In this document: positions 1-11,420 of the stretch, piece by piece
Layout of the letters: the number at the start of each line of letters is the position of its first letter
Position numbering within the stretch: position 1 is the stretch's first letter
NCBI RefSeq assembly: GCF_949987515.2
Contig: NC_082691.1
Span: 63,991,740 to 64,055,739 of the forward strand
Reading direction: 5' to 3'
From: Delphinus delphis
Lineage: Eukaryota; Chordata; Mammalia; Artiodactyla; Delphinidae
Length of the DNA: 64,000 bases
Notes under the pieces: generated by a model
What the model saw: the letters and a program-made list of their open reading frames with translations, nothing else
Told to the model about the DNA's origin: nothing
The model's database searches: none
Made by a program: the position numbers and the translations under genes

Positions 1-19
1 ATCATGTGGCATTGCCGAA

Positions 20-360
20 AACTGACAACTTTTTAAATTGAAGTATAGTTGATGTACAATATTATATAACTTACAAGTGTACAATATAGTGATTCACAAT
101 TTTTAAGGGTTATACTCCATTTATAGTTATTATAAAATACTGGCTATATTCCCTGTGTTGTACAATATATCCTTGTAGTTTATTTTATACATAATAGTTT
201 GTACCTCTTAATCCCTGACCCCTATATGGCCCCTCCCCCTTCCCTCTCCCCACTGGTAACCACTAGTTTGTTCTCTATATCTGTGAGTCTGCTGCTTTTT
301 GTTATATTCACTAGTTTGTTTTTTTTTTTAGATTCCACATATAAGTGATATCATACATTA
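20..360 (-). mobile_element. L1 LINE 3' end (3' UTR), old fragment
   Basis: Read on the minus strand, this is the L1 3' UTR used by artiodactyls and whales. It contains the reverse complements of TCTGTGAGTCTG, of a 'ccctgtgttgtacaatat' block and of the closing 'attccacatataagtgatat' segment that joins the ORF2 tail to the 3' UTR. The 3' end is on the left, where a short TTTTTTAAA stands for the eroded poly(A) tail. Only the last ~340 bp of the element is present. It is noncoding and diverged. Related fragments lie at 18500-18720 and 23195-23580. Confidence 0.7.
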
Positions 361-1768
361 ATTGAGAAATTGACAGTTTTTTAACTTGTGTGTTTAACAC
401 CCACATAATATAATTGTAGGCACTTTTGAAGTTAAGTTCATGGAAGTAGGTGGAACTGCAGTTGTATAGTAATAAGAAGTACGACTGCTTTTTTGTATCC
501 AAAATGATTGCTATTCATTATGTTCCCAGATGAAACTTTGTTTTTCTTTTTAAAGTGATAGATACCCATATCCTGCTCATAAGAGACCAGAGAAAACACA
601 GAAGAATGCCACAAGAGACTGAATCAGAGAGTATCCTGGGAAGTTGTTAAAGGATAATTTCATTTAAGGGAAAGTTTTTACATAAAACTGGCAGATGGGG
701 GTTATTCATTTGTCTCTTCTAGAAATAGCTGAAAGAGGTACAACAGAAATCATTCCAATTCAAACATATAGGGAGGTGAATTCAACCAGGATGCTAAGGT
801 AATTTTGGACTTTTTCAGCTTTATAGGCTGAGGGTTTCCATGAATATCACTGAGACCCATGATTCAGAAACTTGGAGGGTTAGAGGTTTCACTCCCTCTG
901 CATTGTAACCCGTATCATTCAGGATAGAACCTTTGGGAAAAATAAGGTTTTTGTTTGTTTGTTTGTTTTTTTTAGTATTGACAAGTAGCCATACCAAGTG
1001 GTTTTATACCTAAAACTAGCCATTGATCATGGCCTTCAGAGAAAATGTTTATCTACCATTTATTGAAAGTTGTATCTATAAGAAGGATCGTTTCTTTAAT
1101 TCTAAAATGACCATTTTGGGCCAAGATCTTTTGTACTCATATTTGGGGGAAAGACTGTAAAGCATATTAGTTTCAAAAAAAAAGTGGTTTTGCTGGTAGA
1201 ATTAAATGATACTAAGAGTAAGTTCTTCTCATTGGCAAAATGGAAGCTCACTGTATGTCTTGAGTTTTTAATTGATTTTTATAAACATTATGGCCTGGAC
1301 ACATCAAGCCCATTTTCTTGTACATAAAATGCCACTTTACCTCAGCCTTGCCTTGTTCCTGTAAAAACAGAGGTTTGTTTTACGGCCCGTCTAGCTGTAT
1401 CTTTCCCTGACAAATAGACATCAAATAAAGAACCAATTGTTGTAACTTACTCAGAGACTTTTGCTAGATCTACTTACCTGAACAGCCCTCAGTAGTAACA
1501 AACAGGGCCCAGCCGATAAATGACTGGTTTTGTTTTCATGAAAGTTAGGAGAAGTATCACCTGCCAGGAGGGTTTATCTTGGAGTTTGGGGGCAAAAGCC
1601 TGTACTGGCTCCAGAATGATGACAGTCACTAATGTTTAAGTGATATTCTAACCTTTCCAAAATCATTTATATGATCCCGTTTTATCCTTACAGGGTTTTT
1701 AGAAAATAAAAGCCGTAATATACATAGCACATACCGTTTCAGTTGTTTTTTGCCCACATGAATTTAAG
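361..1768. other. gene-free stretch, nothing recognised
   Basis: This is AT-rich single-copy-looking sequence. Besides a short TTTG repeat near 950-972 and an A9 run near 1177 I see no exon with convincing splice sites and no recognisable repeat. Confidence 0.5.
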
Positions 1769-1778
1769 CACACGCACA

Positions 1779-1810
<32 letters not shown>
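1769..1810. repeat. (AC)n microsatellite, slightly interrupted
   Basis: A run of AC dinucleotides is interrupted near its left end by G and T and then pure for about 26 bp. It is a simple-sequence locus with no coding meaning. Confidence 0.9.
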
Positions 1811-1811
<1 letters not shown>

Positions 1812-2135
1812 TTTCCAGAAATATTCACTGTCAATTTCTTACTAGGTTAATATACTCTTATTTTTCCTTTTCATATTTCTCTCTTTTTTTGTTACTCTCT
1901 AGACAGTTTTTCTCCCAGCCTTTGTGGAACATTGTGATTATTGTTCAGACTCTCCAGTAAGGAAATATCCCTTTTGGCTATTCAAGTGACATATATTACA
2001 CAAAAGCATTTAGCACAGTGTCCGACAAGTAGTAAAATGCTCTGTGTTGACTTCTTTTCCTCCTCCGTCTCTCCCTCTTTTTGTTTTTGGTTTAGTCATT
2101 TGGTTGATAGTGTGGCATCAGCACACATTTGATAG
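1811..2135. other. gene-free stretch, nothing recognised
   Basis: The stretch is T/C-rich (for example 1860-1920 and 2050-2095). An open frame of 63 codons at 1941-2132 shows no family resemblance and is treated as chance. Confidence 0.5.
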
Positions 2136-2190
2136 GTAGTTCAATAGATAGATGGATAGATAGGTAATCTAGATAGATAGGTAATCTCTA
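2136..2190. repeat. degenerate (GATA)n tetranucleotide repeat
   Basis: Repeated ATAGATAGAT units are broken by GGTAATCT, which itself recurs twice. This looks like an ageing tetranucleotide microsatellite. Confidence 0.75.
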
Positions 2191-2238
2191 TCCTTGGTCC
2201 TTGATTCCCTCTCTATATAGATTTCTTTCCTTTGATCC

Positions 2239-2592
2239 CTTTTTTTAAAGTTAATTAATCTGTTTATTTTTGGCTGTGTTGGGTCTTCATTGCTGCACGG
2301 GCTTTCTCTAGTTGCGGTGAGCGGGGGGCTAGTCTTCATTGTGGTGCGCGAGCTTCTCTTTGTGGTGGCTTCTCTTGCTGCAGAGCACGGGCTCTAGGTG
2401 CACGGACTTCAGTAGTTGTGGCATGTGGGCTCAGTAGTTGTGGCTCATGGGCTCTAGAGCTCAGGCTCAGTAGTTGTGGCACACGGGCTTAGTTGCTCCG
2501 TGGCATGTGGGATCTTCCTGGACCAGGGGTTGAACTGGTGTCCCCTGCATTGGCAGGCAGATTCTTAACCACCGCGTCACCAGGGAAGCCTC
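2239..2592 (-). mobile_element. CHR-type tRNA-derived SINE, long form
   Basis: On the minus strand the element begins GGCTTCCCTGGTGACGCGG and carries a tRNA-like head with a B-box-like GTTCAACCCC. The body holds repeated ACAACTACTGAG units, and the tail is A-rich (here TTTTTTTAAAG on the plus strand). It is flanked by an 11 bp duplication TCCTTTGATCC at 2228-2238 and 2593-2603, which fixes both ends. CHR SINEs are moved by the L1 machinery and are typical of whales, hippos and ruminants. This copy has three internal ~22 bp units, more than the copy at 50287. Confidence 0.9.
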
Positions 2593-2603
2593 TCCTTTGA
2601 TCC

Positions 2604-2919
2604 TTGATATTCAGTTTCTCTACTTTTTTATGCATGTATTTTGTATTTATTTATTTATTGGGTAAATATGTACAGAAAGCAATCGTTGTTCTAGTAATTG
2701 TGCTTAATCGTGGGAGACACAAACCAGAGTAAGATAAAATCCTGAGTCTGGTGCATGAGATGCACAAATAAAGATGTCAAACCATGTGTGAAGTGCTCTC
2801 TAGAGAATATATAGGGGACGTATAGTGGGGTTGAGAGCTAGGGCCTGACTCTGGGCTTGGGGCGGAGGGAAATTTTACAGAAGAGGTGGCCTGGAGAGGC
2901 CAAATGCTAACATAGACTT
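2604..2919. other. gene-free stretch, possible relic of an ancient repeat
   Basis: The part from about 2690 to 2910 has the general texture of the ancient repeat found at 7880-9420 (phrases about 'gggagacacaaacc' and 'gaagaggtggcctgga'). It is too decayed to assign. Confidence 0.4.
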
Positions 2920-3135
2920 AGAGGCACACTTTTGGTTGGGTGCCTAGCACTAACTAGATGTGTTACCTTGGGTAAATGACTTAACCCCTGTATGCCTCAA
3001 TTTTCTCCTCTGTAAAGTCTAAATAATAAAAGCATTACCTTGTTGGGTTGTTACCAGGATTAAATGTTATCATATGTAACTCACTTAGAATAGCAATTGC
3101 CTCTTAAAAGCACTTGATAAATGTTAGCCATTGTT
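2920..3135 (+). mobile_element. MIR SINE
   Basis: The order of conserved MIR blocks is visible: a 'ttaccttgggtaaatgactt' block, then 'tgcctcaattttctcctctg', then GTTGTTACCAGGATTAAATG, then a 'gcacttgataaatgttagc' end. This is the plus orientation. MIRs are mammalian-wide tRNA-derived SINEs, long inactive. Confidence 0.85.
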
Positions 3136-3599
3136 GTCACTATTACTATTGCTATAATTATTACCATAGCTGTCATTATTATTCTTTAAACTGACTCATG
3201 AGGAACATGAATTTAAAGGAAATTAGGGGAGGACATTCCTGGCAGAGGACATAATTTAAATAAGAGCAAATGAGTGTGGAAAACCAGAGCTTGTTCAGGA
3301 AACTACCTGCAAAATCTCTAGAGTGAGAGATATGTAACAGGAGTGTACAGATGCTGTAACCCTGATTGTTGGACATTTAGATAGTTTTATTTTTAAATTA
3401 TTATAAATACTTCTGTGTTATACATCTGCATGAGGATATTATATGCATCGTTGATTATTGCCTTAGAGTAAGGGCCTAGAATTGAAAAACCTGCTTCTGC
3501 TTCCAGCTTGCTCCCAAGTAAGTGCTTCTTGATTTAAAAGTTCATCTGTGACTTTTTGCTACCTCCTTGACATCAGTGATTATCATTCTTTTTCATCTT
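3136..3599. other. gene-free stretch, nothing recognised
   Basis: AT-rich sequence without convincing exons or repeats. The right part may be a decayed extension of the antisense L1 that follows. Confidence 0.45.
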
Positions 3600-5230
3600 T
3601 GTTGATATCAGAAGTGGAAACTGGAATTTTAATTGTGCATCTGTGGTTTTTTTAAGATTAAATTTAAAAAATATTTTTAGCCGTTTGATTTTCTATTGTC
3701 GTAATTTTGTGATAATGTGCACTATTCCTATTTATTAGTCTTTTATATTTTTCCTTCTGTGAATTATTCTTCATGCTTTCCCATGTTTCTGTAAATCAAA
3801 ATATCACCTTTTATTTTTGATTTGAAGAGCACTTTGTATCTAAAGGAAATTAACTCCTTTTCTTTAATATATGTTACAAATATTTTTTTCTGGGGTTTTG
3901 GTTGTTTTGAATTTTGCGTAAGGTAATTTGTTTGTTTGGACTTTTTTCACATGACTTCCTTTAGGTAGTCAAATCTATTTAATTTTTTTTTATTGATTCC
4001 AAATATGTTTTTTCTTACTTTTTTCTTCTTGCATTTTACATTGAGCTCTTTTAGCCATCTGAAATTTATTGGACTTTTAAAAACCTATCTAACTTCAGGT
4101 TTTAAAAATTTTTTACCCCATATTCCAGCATATTTTATTGGATAATACATCATTTTCCACTAATTTGAAATACACTTGTAAAATATACTAAATATTTTTA
4201 TATACATGGGACTATCCCTGGTATTTCTGTGCTATTCCATTTTCCTCTCCATCTATTCTGACATTGATAGTAATGCTGTTGTAATTATCGTAACTGTATA
4301 ATAGACTTTAAAATTGGTGGAACAAATTCCTCAATTCATTATTTATTATTTCCTGGTTCTTCTCAACCATTTATTCTTTGTTATGCACTTCAGCATCATA
4401 TTTTCAAGTTAAAACACTCCTTTGAGATTTAGAGAGAAATTGCATTAAGATTCAAAGTCAGTTTGTAGACAGTTGACACTATTTTTATGCTGAATCTTGC
4501 TATATTTTTGTCCATCTATTCAAATCTTTTATGGCTGTCTATAAATATTTAGTTCTATACCTATAGGCTTTGGCTTTTTTTTTTCCTAGTTATTTTATCT
4601 TTACTGTTTTTTTAAAAAATGTAGTTAGTATCCTTTTGAGTACAATAATTCCTCCATTATGTTTTCTAACTAAATGCTGTTAATGCAGAGGGACATGATC
4701 AAATCTTCAACATATTCAAATATATTTTTCTTTCATATTCTTGGAAATTTTTTAGGTGTACAATCATATGATCTGGAAATGTAATCAATCATTTTTCTAA
4801 CATATATATTTCTTCCTGTTTTCTTATCTTATTATATTGCCTTGAATTTCTAGAATAATGTTAAATAATAGTAGTGATAAGTGGCCAGGATCCTCATCTT
4901 TACCCTGACTAATGTGAATGTTTTTATCTGCTTTATTCATAATGTTGCCTGTTAATTTCAGATAGTTATTCCTAGTTCACTAGGTGATTTTTTTTTAAAT
5001 CAGAAGTGCGTGATGAATATTATTACCCTCTGTTGAGATTTCTTTTTGATATAATGTTTTGAAGAATTAACATTAATTGAATCCTTTTGCATTCCTGGAA
5101 TAAGTTTTTCTTTATTGTTGTTTTTAAATATATCATACTGATTTGCTAATGTCTTAATTTGAATTTTTGCATATATATAATGCATGAGATTGCCCTTGAG
5201 GTTTTCTTCTGAGTGAGTTTGCACTCAGGA
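3600..5230 (-). mobile_element. ancient L1 LINE fragment (L1M-type), 3' UTR and ORF2
   Basis: The T-rich sequence reads as a decayed L1 in antisense. Near 3930-4110 are the L1 3' blocks about 'aggtagtcaaatctatttaa' and 'tttagccatctgaaattta'. Near 5080-5180 is an ORF2 block resembling 'attcctggaataa...', 'gatttgctaatgt' and 'atttttgcat', which in young L1 codes for the reverse transcriptase region. No reading frame survives. The family level is a judgement from pattern and the boundaries are approximate. Confidence 0.6.
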
Positions 5231-5869
5231 CTTTGTGAAGTTTTTGAGCACAGTTCTGCTAACTTTGGAAAACAGATCTTCGTGTTCATGTCAAATGTTC
5301 TACCACTGTGCAGCATCCTGAGAAAGACTTAATTTCTTTCCCTATGATCATTCTTTTAATCATTTTCTTTACTTTTGTTGTAGTTAAAAAATTTCCTCTA
5401 TGAACTCATTTTAATTTCCCAACTTTTAGAAGACTGCTTTGTCTTTTCCTCGGTGTTGTTGAAAATACATTATCTTCCACTTTACTGTTTCACTTCTTTC
5501 TAGTTGTAAATCCTATCTACTCTACTGAGCCACTTCCTCTCCTTTGTAATTATATTCTATAGAAGCATCAATCAATTCTGAATTCTTTTTAAACAGTCTA
5601 AGGATCTTTTTAGACGTCTAAGGATCTGTCTTTATTGGTGGCTCTTTTAGTTACTTCTATGCTGATTTCTTTTTTGCTGAGATGAAACCTCAGTCACTTC
5701 CAAATCCTTTCACGTTTCTTTTGAGCATGAGATTGGGAGGGATCAGATGTCGAGGGTATGAGGTACACACCATGATCCTGTTTTTGCCAATCTAAAACTC
5801 TTATTCTTTAAACAGTAATTCACAATCCCATTACTGTGTGTCTTTTCTTTCTATCAGGGAGAAACAAGA
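5231..5869. other. gene-free stretch, possibly decayed L1
   Basis: T-rich sequence continues from the old L1 for a few hundred bases without blocks I can assign. There is a direct repeat of 'tctaaggatct' at about 5598 and 5618. Confidence 0.4.
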
Positions 5870-6090
5870 TTCTGGAATGGTTTAAGACTGGATTTTGGAG
5901 TCAGCACATAAAAGATTCTCTCATTCACTATGCGCAAGACTTTGAGCAAGTCACTTAAACTTTTTGGAGTCTAGTTCACCACCTGTGAAATGAGACACTA
6001 CTAACTACCATTTTAGGCAGCTGTAAAATGAACAAACATATAAAGTAAGGAACACTATGACTAGCACATAAAAAGTAATTAAAAATGGTA
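5870..6090 (+). mobile_element. MIR SINE
   Basis: Diverged but ordered MIR blocks are seen: 'ctggattttggagtcag', 'gagcaagtcacttaaactt', 'cacctgtgaaatgagac' and a terminal 'tgactagcacataaa'. Plus orientation. Confidence 0.7.
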
Positions 6091-6329
6091 CTAATGTAAT
6101 TATTCAACTATGATAAATAAGCCTCTAATCCTGTCCCTTCGTGCAGCATGGTCCTCCTTTCCATATTCTCATACAAAAATTGCATCCGGTTTTTACCCCT
6201 CAGAACCCAAAGTCTGGATCTTCAGTTGTCTGCATTGTTTGTACTGCACATTTCTGTCTGTACTTCTTAGGAGCTCCCTCAATTTCTGCTTTCTGTCTTG
6301 CTCTCTACCACAATGTGCTACCAGTTATT

Positions 6330-6470
6330 GAGCAGGACTTTGATGCTTTATGTAATAGCTCATTTACTCCTCATAATCATTTGTTAGGAAGATATTATTC
6401 CCACTTTGCAAATAAGGAAATAGAGATTCAGAATTATTAAGTGACTTGCCCAGGAGCTGAGTGGGCAGTT
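6330..6470 (-). mobile_element. MIR SINE fragment
   Basis: This is the reverse complement of the MIR core. 'ctcatttactcctcataatc' is followed by 'cccactttgcaaataagga' and 'taagtgacttgcccaggagc', the antisense of the standard MIR order. Confidence 0.7.
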
Positions 6471-7879
6471 TTCCTGGAGTCTGGGGGTGCAAATTTTTAC
6501 CTACTCTCCACTCAAAGTTGTTGTGAGGACCAAGGTCAAGTGAGAAGGTTTCACAGACTGTGGAACATGATACAAACAGAACAGCTCTATCAGCCTAGTA
6601 TTTTCTTTTCTCTCCTAGCCACCCCCTTTTATTCCTAAGTATTCTGACATGTGGGTTGTACTGTGGGCTGGTTATCCTCATTCCCTCTGCATTTTCACAC
6701 CTTCGTTTTCCTCCATTCTCTCCCTCCTTTCCTTTTATCCCCTGCGGCATTTCCACAGAGCTTCTTCTCTTAGATAGGTCTTACTCTATGTCTCCCTTTC
6801 TCAGCCAGAGAGAGCTCTCCTCACCCTGATGTTTTCTTGCCTTACTGACTCTTTCAACCTATCTCTTTTGTGTTTGACACCATTTAAAAATTGTTTTCAT
6901 AGCTCAGTTATAGGCAGACAGCTTCACATTTTCCCTCTGTGTTTTTTAAAGGTTTGGTTTGAAAAAGGGCAGTACAGGATGTATAGGAGGTAAGAAAGAA
7001 GAGAAAAGAAACTGTTGGGAGGGGCTGCTTATTCTATCTTCAAAGGAAGCAGAGCTGGGGTTAGTCCAAGTTGTTTTACAATTGGAAGAGAGTCATCCTA
7101 CCATAGTTTGGACAAAACCTGGCTTTTTATTGCCAAGAAAGTATAAGATGGAAATGGAGGTAAATGTGAATAATTCAAAGTAATGTTTAAACTTTGAGGA
7201 TATTTTACCTTCTCTGGAATTAGAGATTTATGCTAGTCAAGAGTAAGGGAGGAATTTGAAATGTTTATGTTACCAGAGTGTAAAAAACATTGTCCAGTTG
7301 TTTATCTAATCTTTCATTGGTCTTGCTTTTAAAAACACGTTTAGATTTGAAGTAGCCTGGGAATAATAAACTGTTCCAGACCATAACTTGATGCCCCAGT
7401 GGAAATAAGATAGATCCTTTTTCATTTGTTTTGAGAAATTTCCCAAGCAGACAGATGTCTTTGTACCTTCCTTTGCAGTTCCTTCATCCACAAATGACTG
7501 TTATCAAGAAATAGAATTACAAGTGTTCTGTTACTTCTTTTTAACTTTAGCTCCTACAGAAATTACTACTGGGATCTTATTTCTTTTCTGGGCTGAACAT
7601 TTTGTTGTTGTACCTACTCAGTCTCACAGATTCGCCATGTGTTATCATCCAGGAAGATTCATTTCTTAAAGATGTGTATTAATTAACACAAAGAACTTTT
7701 TGAGAAGCTTTTTTGATCCACAGAGCAACCACGTGTGCTGGGGCATAGGAATAGGAGGTACTATACTACATTCTGCTGTAATTATTTTCCAACCTCCCAG
7801 TGGAAAATGTAGATAATATTATGTAAAAAATAGAATGAATTTTGGTTTCCATTTCTTCTTACTAATCCCTTAGCCTAAA
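6471..7879. other. gene-free stretch, nothing recognised
   Basis: A pyrimidine-rich patch spans about 6655-6860. Open frames of 60-75 codons at 6441, 6959 and 7306 have no recognisable domain and no supporting splice context. Confidence 0.5.
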
Positions 7880-9420
7880 TTCATTCACTCAAGGCAACCA
7901 GTAATTATTGTGTGCCTACTGTGTGCCAGGAACTATTCCAGGGCTTGGGATACAGCAACAAACAAAATAGCCCAAGATCCCCGAAATTTTGGAACCCTCG
8001 TTCTAGCGAGGGAGACGATAAAAATAGCATGATAAAGAAGTAAACTATGTAGTATGTTAGAAAATAACAAGTGTTAGTGTTAAAAGGTGGTAAGTACTAT
8101 GGAAAAAGAAATGTCAGAAAAGAGGCAGTTACAAGATTATAATTTTAAATTGGGTTGAGGGTAGGCTTTGTTGAGAAGGCAACTTTTGAACAAAGACTTA
8201 AAGAAGTGAGGGATTTATCCATGCAGAGATCAGAGAGGTGTGTCCCAGGTAAGGAGAATGAGCCTGGCATGTTCCAAGGACATCGAAGAGGCCAATAGTG
8301 AGGCCAGTAGTGAGTGGTAGGAGATGAGGTCAGAGGGGTGAGATCATGTACAGCCTTTTGGCTGACTTTTGCTTTTTTCTGGGTGAAGTGGGGAGGACCA
8401 TTTTGAAGAAAGGAATATCATCTTACATTTTAAAAGGATCCCTGCCTGCTATTGTGCATAGACTGTGGGGGTGGGGGTGGTCAAAGGTAGAGGTGGGCAG
8501 TCAGTTTGAAGGTTACTCAGGTAAGTAATTTGGCAATAGTTCAGGTAAGAGATGATGGTGGATTGCACCAAAGTGGTAGTAGTGCTGAAGGTGATGACAA
8601 GTGATCTGATTCTGGATACATTTTAAATGTAAAGACAACAGAATTCCTAACAGAGTGGCCGTGTTGTGTGAAAGGAAGAAGAGAATCCAGGACAACCCCA
8701 AGAGTTTTGGCTTGAACCACAGGAAGGATGAAGTTGAGAGGAGAAAGGCTGTGGGGTGGAACAGGTTTGTGGGGGAGATCAGGAGTACAGTTTGGGATAT
8801 GTTGAGTTTGAGATGCTATAAGATGTCCAAGTGGAGATATTGACTAAGTAGTTGGATATACAAGTCTGAAGTTCAGGAGAGAAATCTGGGATGGAGTTAT
8901 AAAATTAGGAGTTGTCAGCACGAAAGTGTTATTTAAAGCCATGAGACTGGATAAGGTCACCAAGGGAGTGATTTTAGAAAAGAGATGAGAATCAAAGACC
9001 GAGTGCTGGGAGAGTCAGAATTTTAGGAGTTTGGGAGAAGAGGGGGAACCAGCAGAGGATGCTGAGAAGGAGCATACAGTGAGGTAAGAGGAAAATCAGT
9101 AGAATGTGGCATCCTGGAAGTCAGGTGAAGAAAGAGTTTTAAAAGGTGGTGGAATGATCAGCTGTGTCAAATGCTAATGGGTCAAGTAAGTTGAGGGCTG
9201 AAAACTATAGATTTAGCAATGTGGAGGTCACTAGTGATCTTGAATAAAGCAACTATTTGTGGAGTGGTAGAGGCCAGGTCTAGACTGGGATGGTTGTACA
9301 AGAGAAAGGAAGAGAATTAAAAGTAGCAAATACAGACAATTCTTCGGAGAAGTTTTGCTGCCAAGAGGAGTAAAGAAATGGAAGAAGATGCAGGAAAGGG
9401 GGGGGTCAAGAGGCAGTAGA
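7880..9420 (+). mobile_element. long ancient mammalian interspersed repeat, family not named
   Basis: About 1.5 kb reads as one continuous, decayed copy of a high-copy mammalian repeat. It opens with 'tgcctactgtgtgccagg' and goes on through 'atacagcaacaaacaaaat', 'gatgaggtcagaggggtgag', 'gagatgatggtgga', 'aagtttgagatgct'-like, 'aagtggagatattga' and 'agccatgagactggat', ending near 'tttgctgccaagagga'. I recognise the order of these phrases from other mammalian genomes but am not sure of the family name. No coding capacity is seen. A partial relative is at 43896-44250. Confidence 0.6.
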
Positions 9421-9759
9421 TTATTCCTGATTTGATGTTTATTGTTGTCCTTTATTATTTATCTAGACCCCAGTCCTTGTTCTTTATCAAGCTGTTATTT
9501 CCTACTGGCTACTGTTTTGTTTTTTTTTTTTTTTTTTTTTGCTAGGCCAGACAACCAGTTAAGGTTTTCCTTGACTAGCTAACACGACAGTTTGTATTCC
9601 TGGAGGTCAGGCAGCTGTAGCTGCTGCTCTCTGCCTTCTGAAAATTCACCACCCTCCTTTCCTTCAGCTTACATGAGAACCTCAGGCTTAGGTGTGGGAA
9701 TTTTGGCAATATAAGGCAAAGATGATGAGAATAATAGTAATACTTATTATTATAACACT
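9421..9759. other. gene-free stretch with a long T tract
   Basis: A T tract of more than 20 bases lies at about 9519-9540. No SINE body adjoins it that I can recognise. Nothing else is seen. Confidence 0.5.
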
Positions 9760-9990
9760 GAATGTATCACTTACTATGAACCAGGCATTATTTGAAGTGT
9801 TCATATAAATTAACTCATTTAATCTTTACAATTATCCTATGAGCTAGGTACAGTTATCATCTACATTTTACAAATAAGGAAACTGAGGCAGAGAAAGATC
9901 AAGTAACCAGTTAAAAGAAAAAAAAGTAATGGTGGGGCTGGGATTAAAATTCTAACAGTCTGGCTCCAGAGTCCATGCTCTTGAAGCACC
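9760..9990 (-). mobile_element. MIR SINE
   Basis: A nearly full antisense MIR: 'tcacttactatgaaccaggc', 'taactcatttaatctttac', 'cattttacaaataaggaa' and 'ctggctccagagtccatgct' in the expected order. Minus orientation. Confidence 0.85.
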
Positions 9991-11247
9991 TGGAGAATTT
10001 TAAGAGCAAGATGTTAGCTAGAGAGATTTCATTTTACATAATATGAGAATTTTCTAGAGTTGATGGGCTAAGATTTTGAGAAACAAGATAGAATACAGGA
10101 GGTGATGGGGCATTTCCCCAGATTTACTAGCCTGTACATTAGTGGACTGTCACCAGTGCATAATATTGGAATGATGTGGTAGAGCATTCTTCAAAGATAA
10201 CTTTTGTAAAGACTGTATTTCCTGTGTATTTGCTCAAATTTCATGAATTCCTTTCCAAATCAACAAGTATATATTAAGCATCCACTCTTTGCATGAAAAA
10301 GAAAAAAAATTAACTATTTTCCTCTATCTGTTTATTTTCCTTTGCGAAGCTTATTTGTTTATCATGCAGGCTATAGAACAATCTGGAAATTAAAATAAAA
10401 AGGACTGTATATGTGAATATAACACTATACTGTTTTTTTAAGGATTCTTAAAATTTCTTTAGCTTTAGAGATGAAGTATGAACTAAATGACCCTTTGTTA
10501 AGTGTTAGTTCTTAGAGCACTGGCAGGCAATTGCCACTGAATCCTTCATTAATAATCCCTTCCTTTTCCAGAAGGACTTGCCAGCACCCATAAAGTATTC
10601 ACTAGGAGAATTAAAATCATATAAAAATAATTGGTGTTTGCTTCCTTCAAGGCATACATTTAAATACATTGCTTTATTCGTCCGCTCCTTGGCTGCCTCC
10701 GATGTTTAGTAACACTAGGTCAGCAGACTTCCTCTTTTAAGGTTCATCTGCTGGCCATTTCAATTTCCCATGAGAAAGCAAACCTACCACTGTTTTACCC
10801 TTTTATCTTAATGTTTCATCCATTTATGTCATATTATCTTGTGGGTTTGTGTTTCTCAGTAGTAATGGCACTGCTGGTAAATAGAAAACAATGAATGTGA
10901 TTATGCACCCCTGATCATCATCATCATCATTTGAGCCCTTTTAAAATTCCTGTTTTGATCTCAGAATAGTGATTATCTAGGATAGTAGATTATCAGTGAT
11001 TTCATCCTATAAAGGATGTGTGCACTGTTTTTCAAGTGAATTATTTTGATGCCTGGTTGACAATTTTGGCTTTGACCACTGGGTCCAGCTAGAAACATTC
11101 CACCACTGGTCTGCCTACCCCATCTTCTGGGTTTACCTGAGCACTTTTTACAGCATCAAATATAAATTCATGCCGTGCTCATGGCTTGTAGTTTCATGTG
11201 TAATTGGCTGTAACGTAATGACTAACGTATGTTGGAGGTTAGTACTG
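9991..11247. other. gene-free stretch, nothing recognised
   Basis: Includes a short (ATC)n run at about 10916-10930. No exon, repeat or RNA gene can be supported. Confidence 0.5.
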
Positions 11248-11420
11248 AAAATAATAGCCCAACATTTATTGGGGGCGTACTCTGTGCCAGGCTCTGTGAT
11301 AACTGTATTACAAGCACTGACCAATTTAATCTTCATCTCTCATAAAGTAAAATGCTATATTTTCTGAATTTAGAAAAAAGGAAACTAAGTCCCAGACTTA
11401 TGTGACTTTGCTCTAGACAC
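11248..11420 (-). mobile_element. MIR SINE fragment
   Basis: 'caacatttattgggggcgta' and 'ctctgtgccaggctctgtg', followed by 'aatttaatcttcatctctca' and an 'aaaaaggaaactaagtcc' block, give the antisense MIR order. Confidence 0.75.

Noticed and set aside
9519..9540. T tract as the tail of a minus-strand SINE or retrocopy
   Set aside because: No SINE or gene body and no target duplication could be found beside it.
10916..10930. Short ATC repeats and other small repeats as a CRISPR array
   Set aside because: No repeat-spacer structure, the host is a eukaryote, and the units are simple-sequence DNA.
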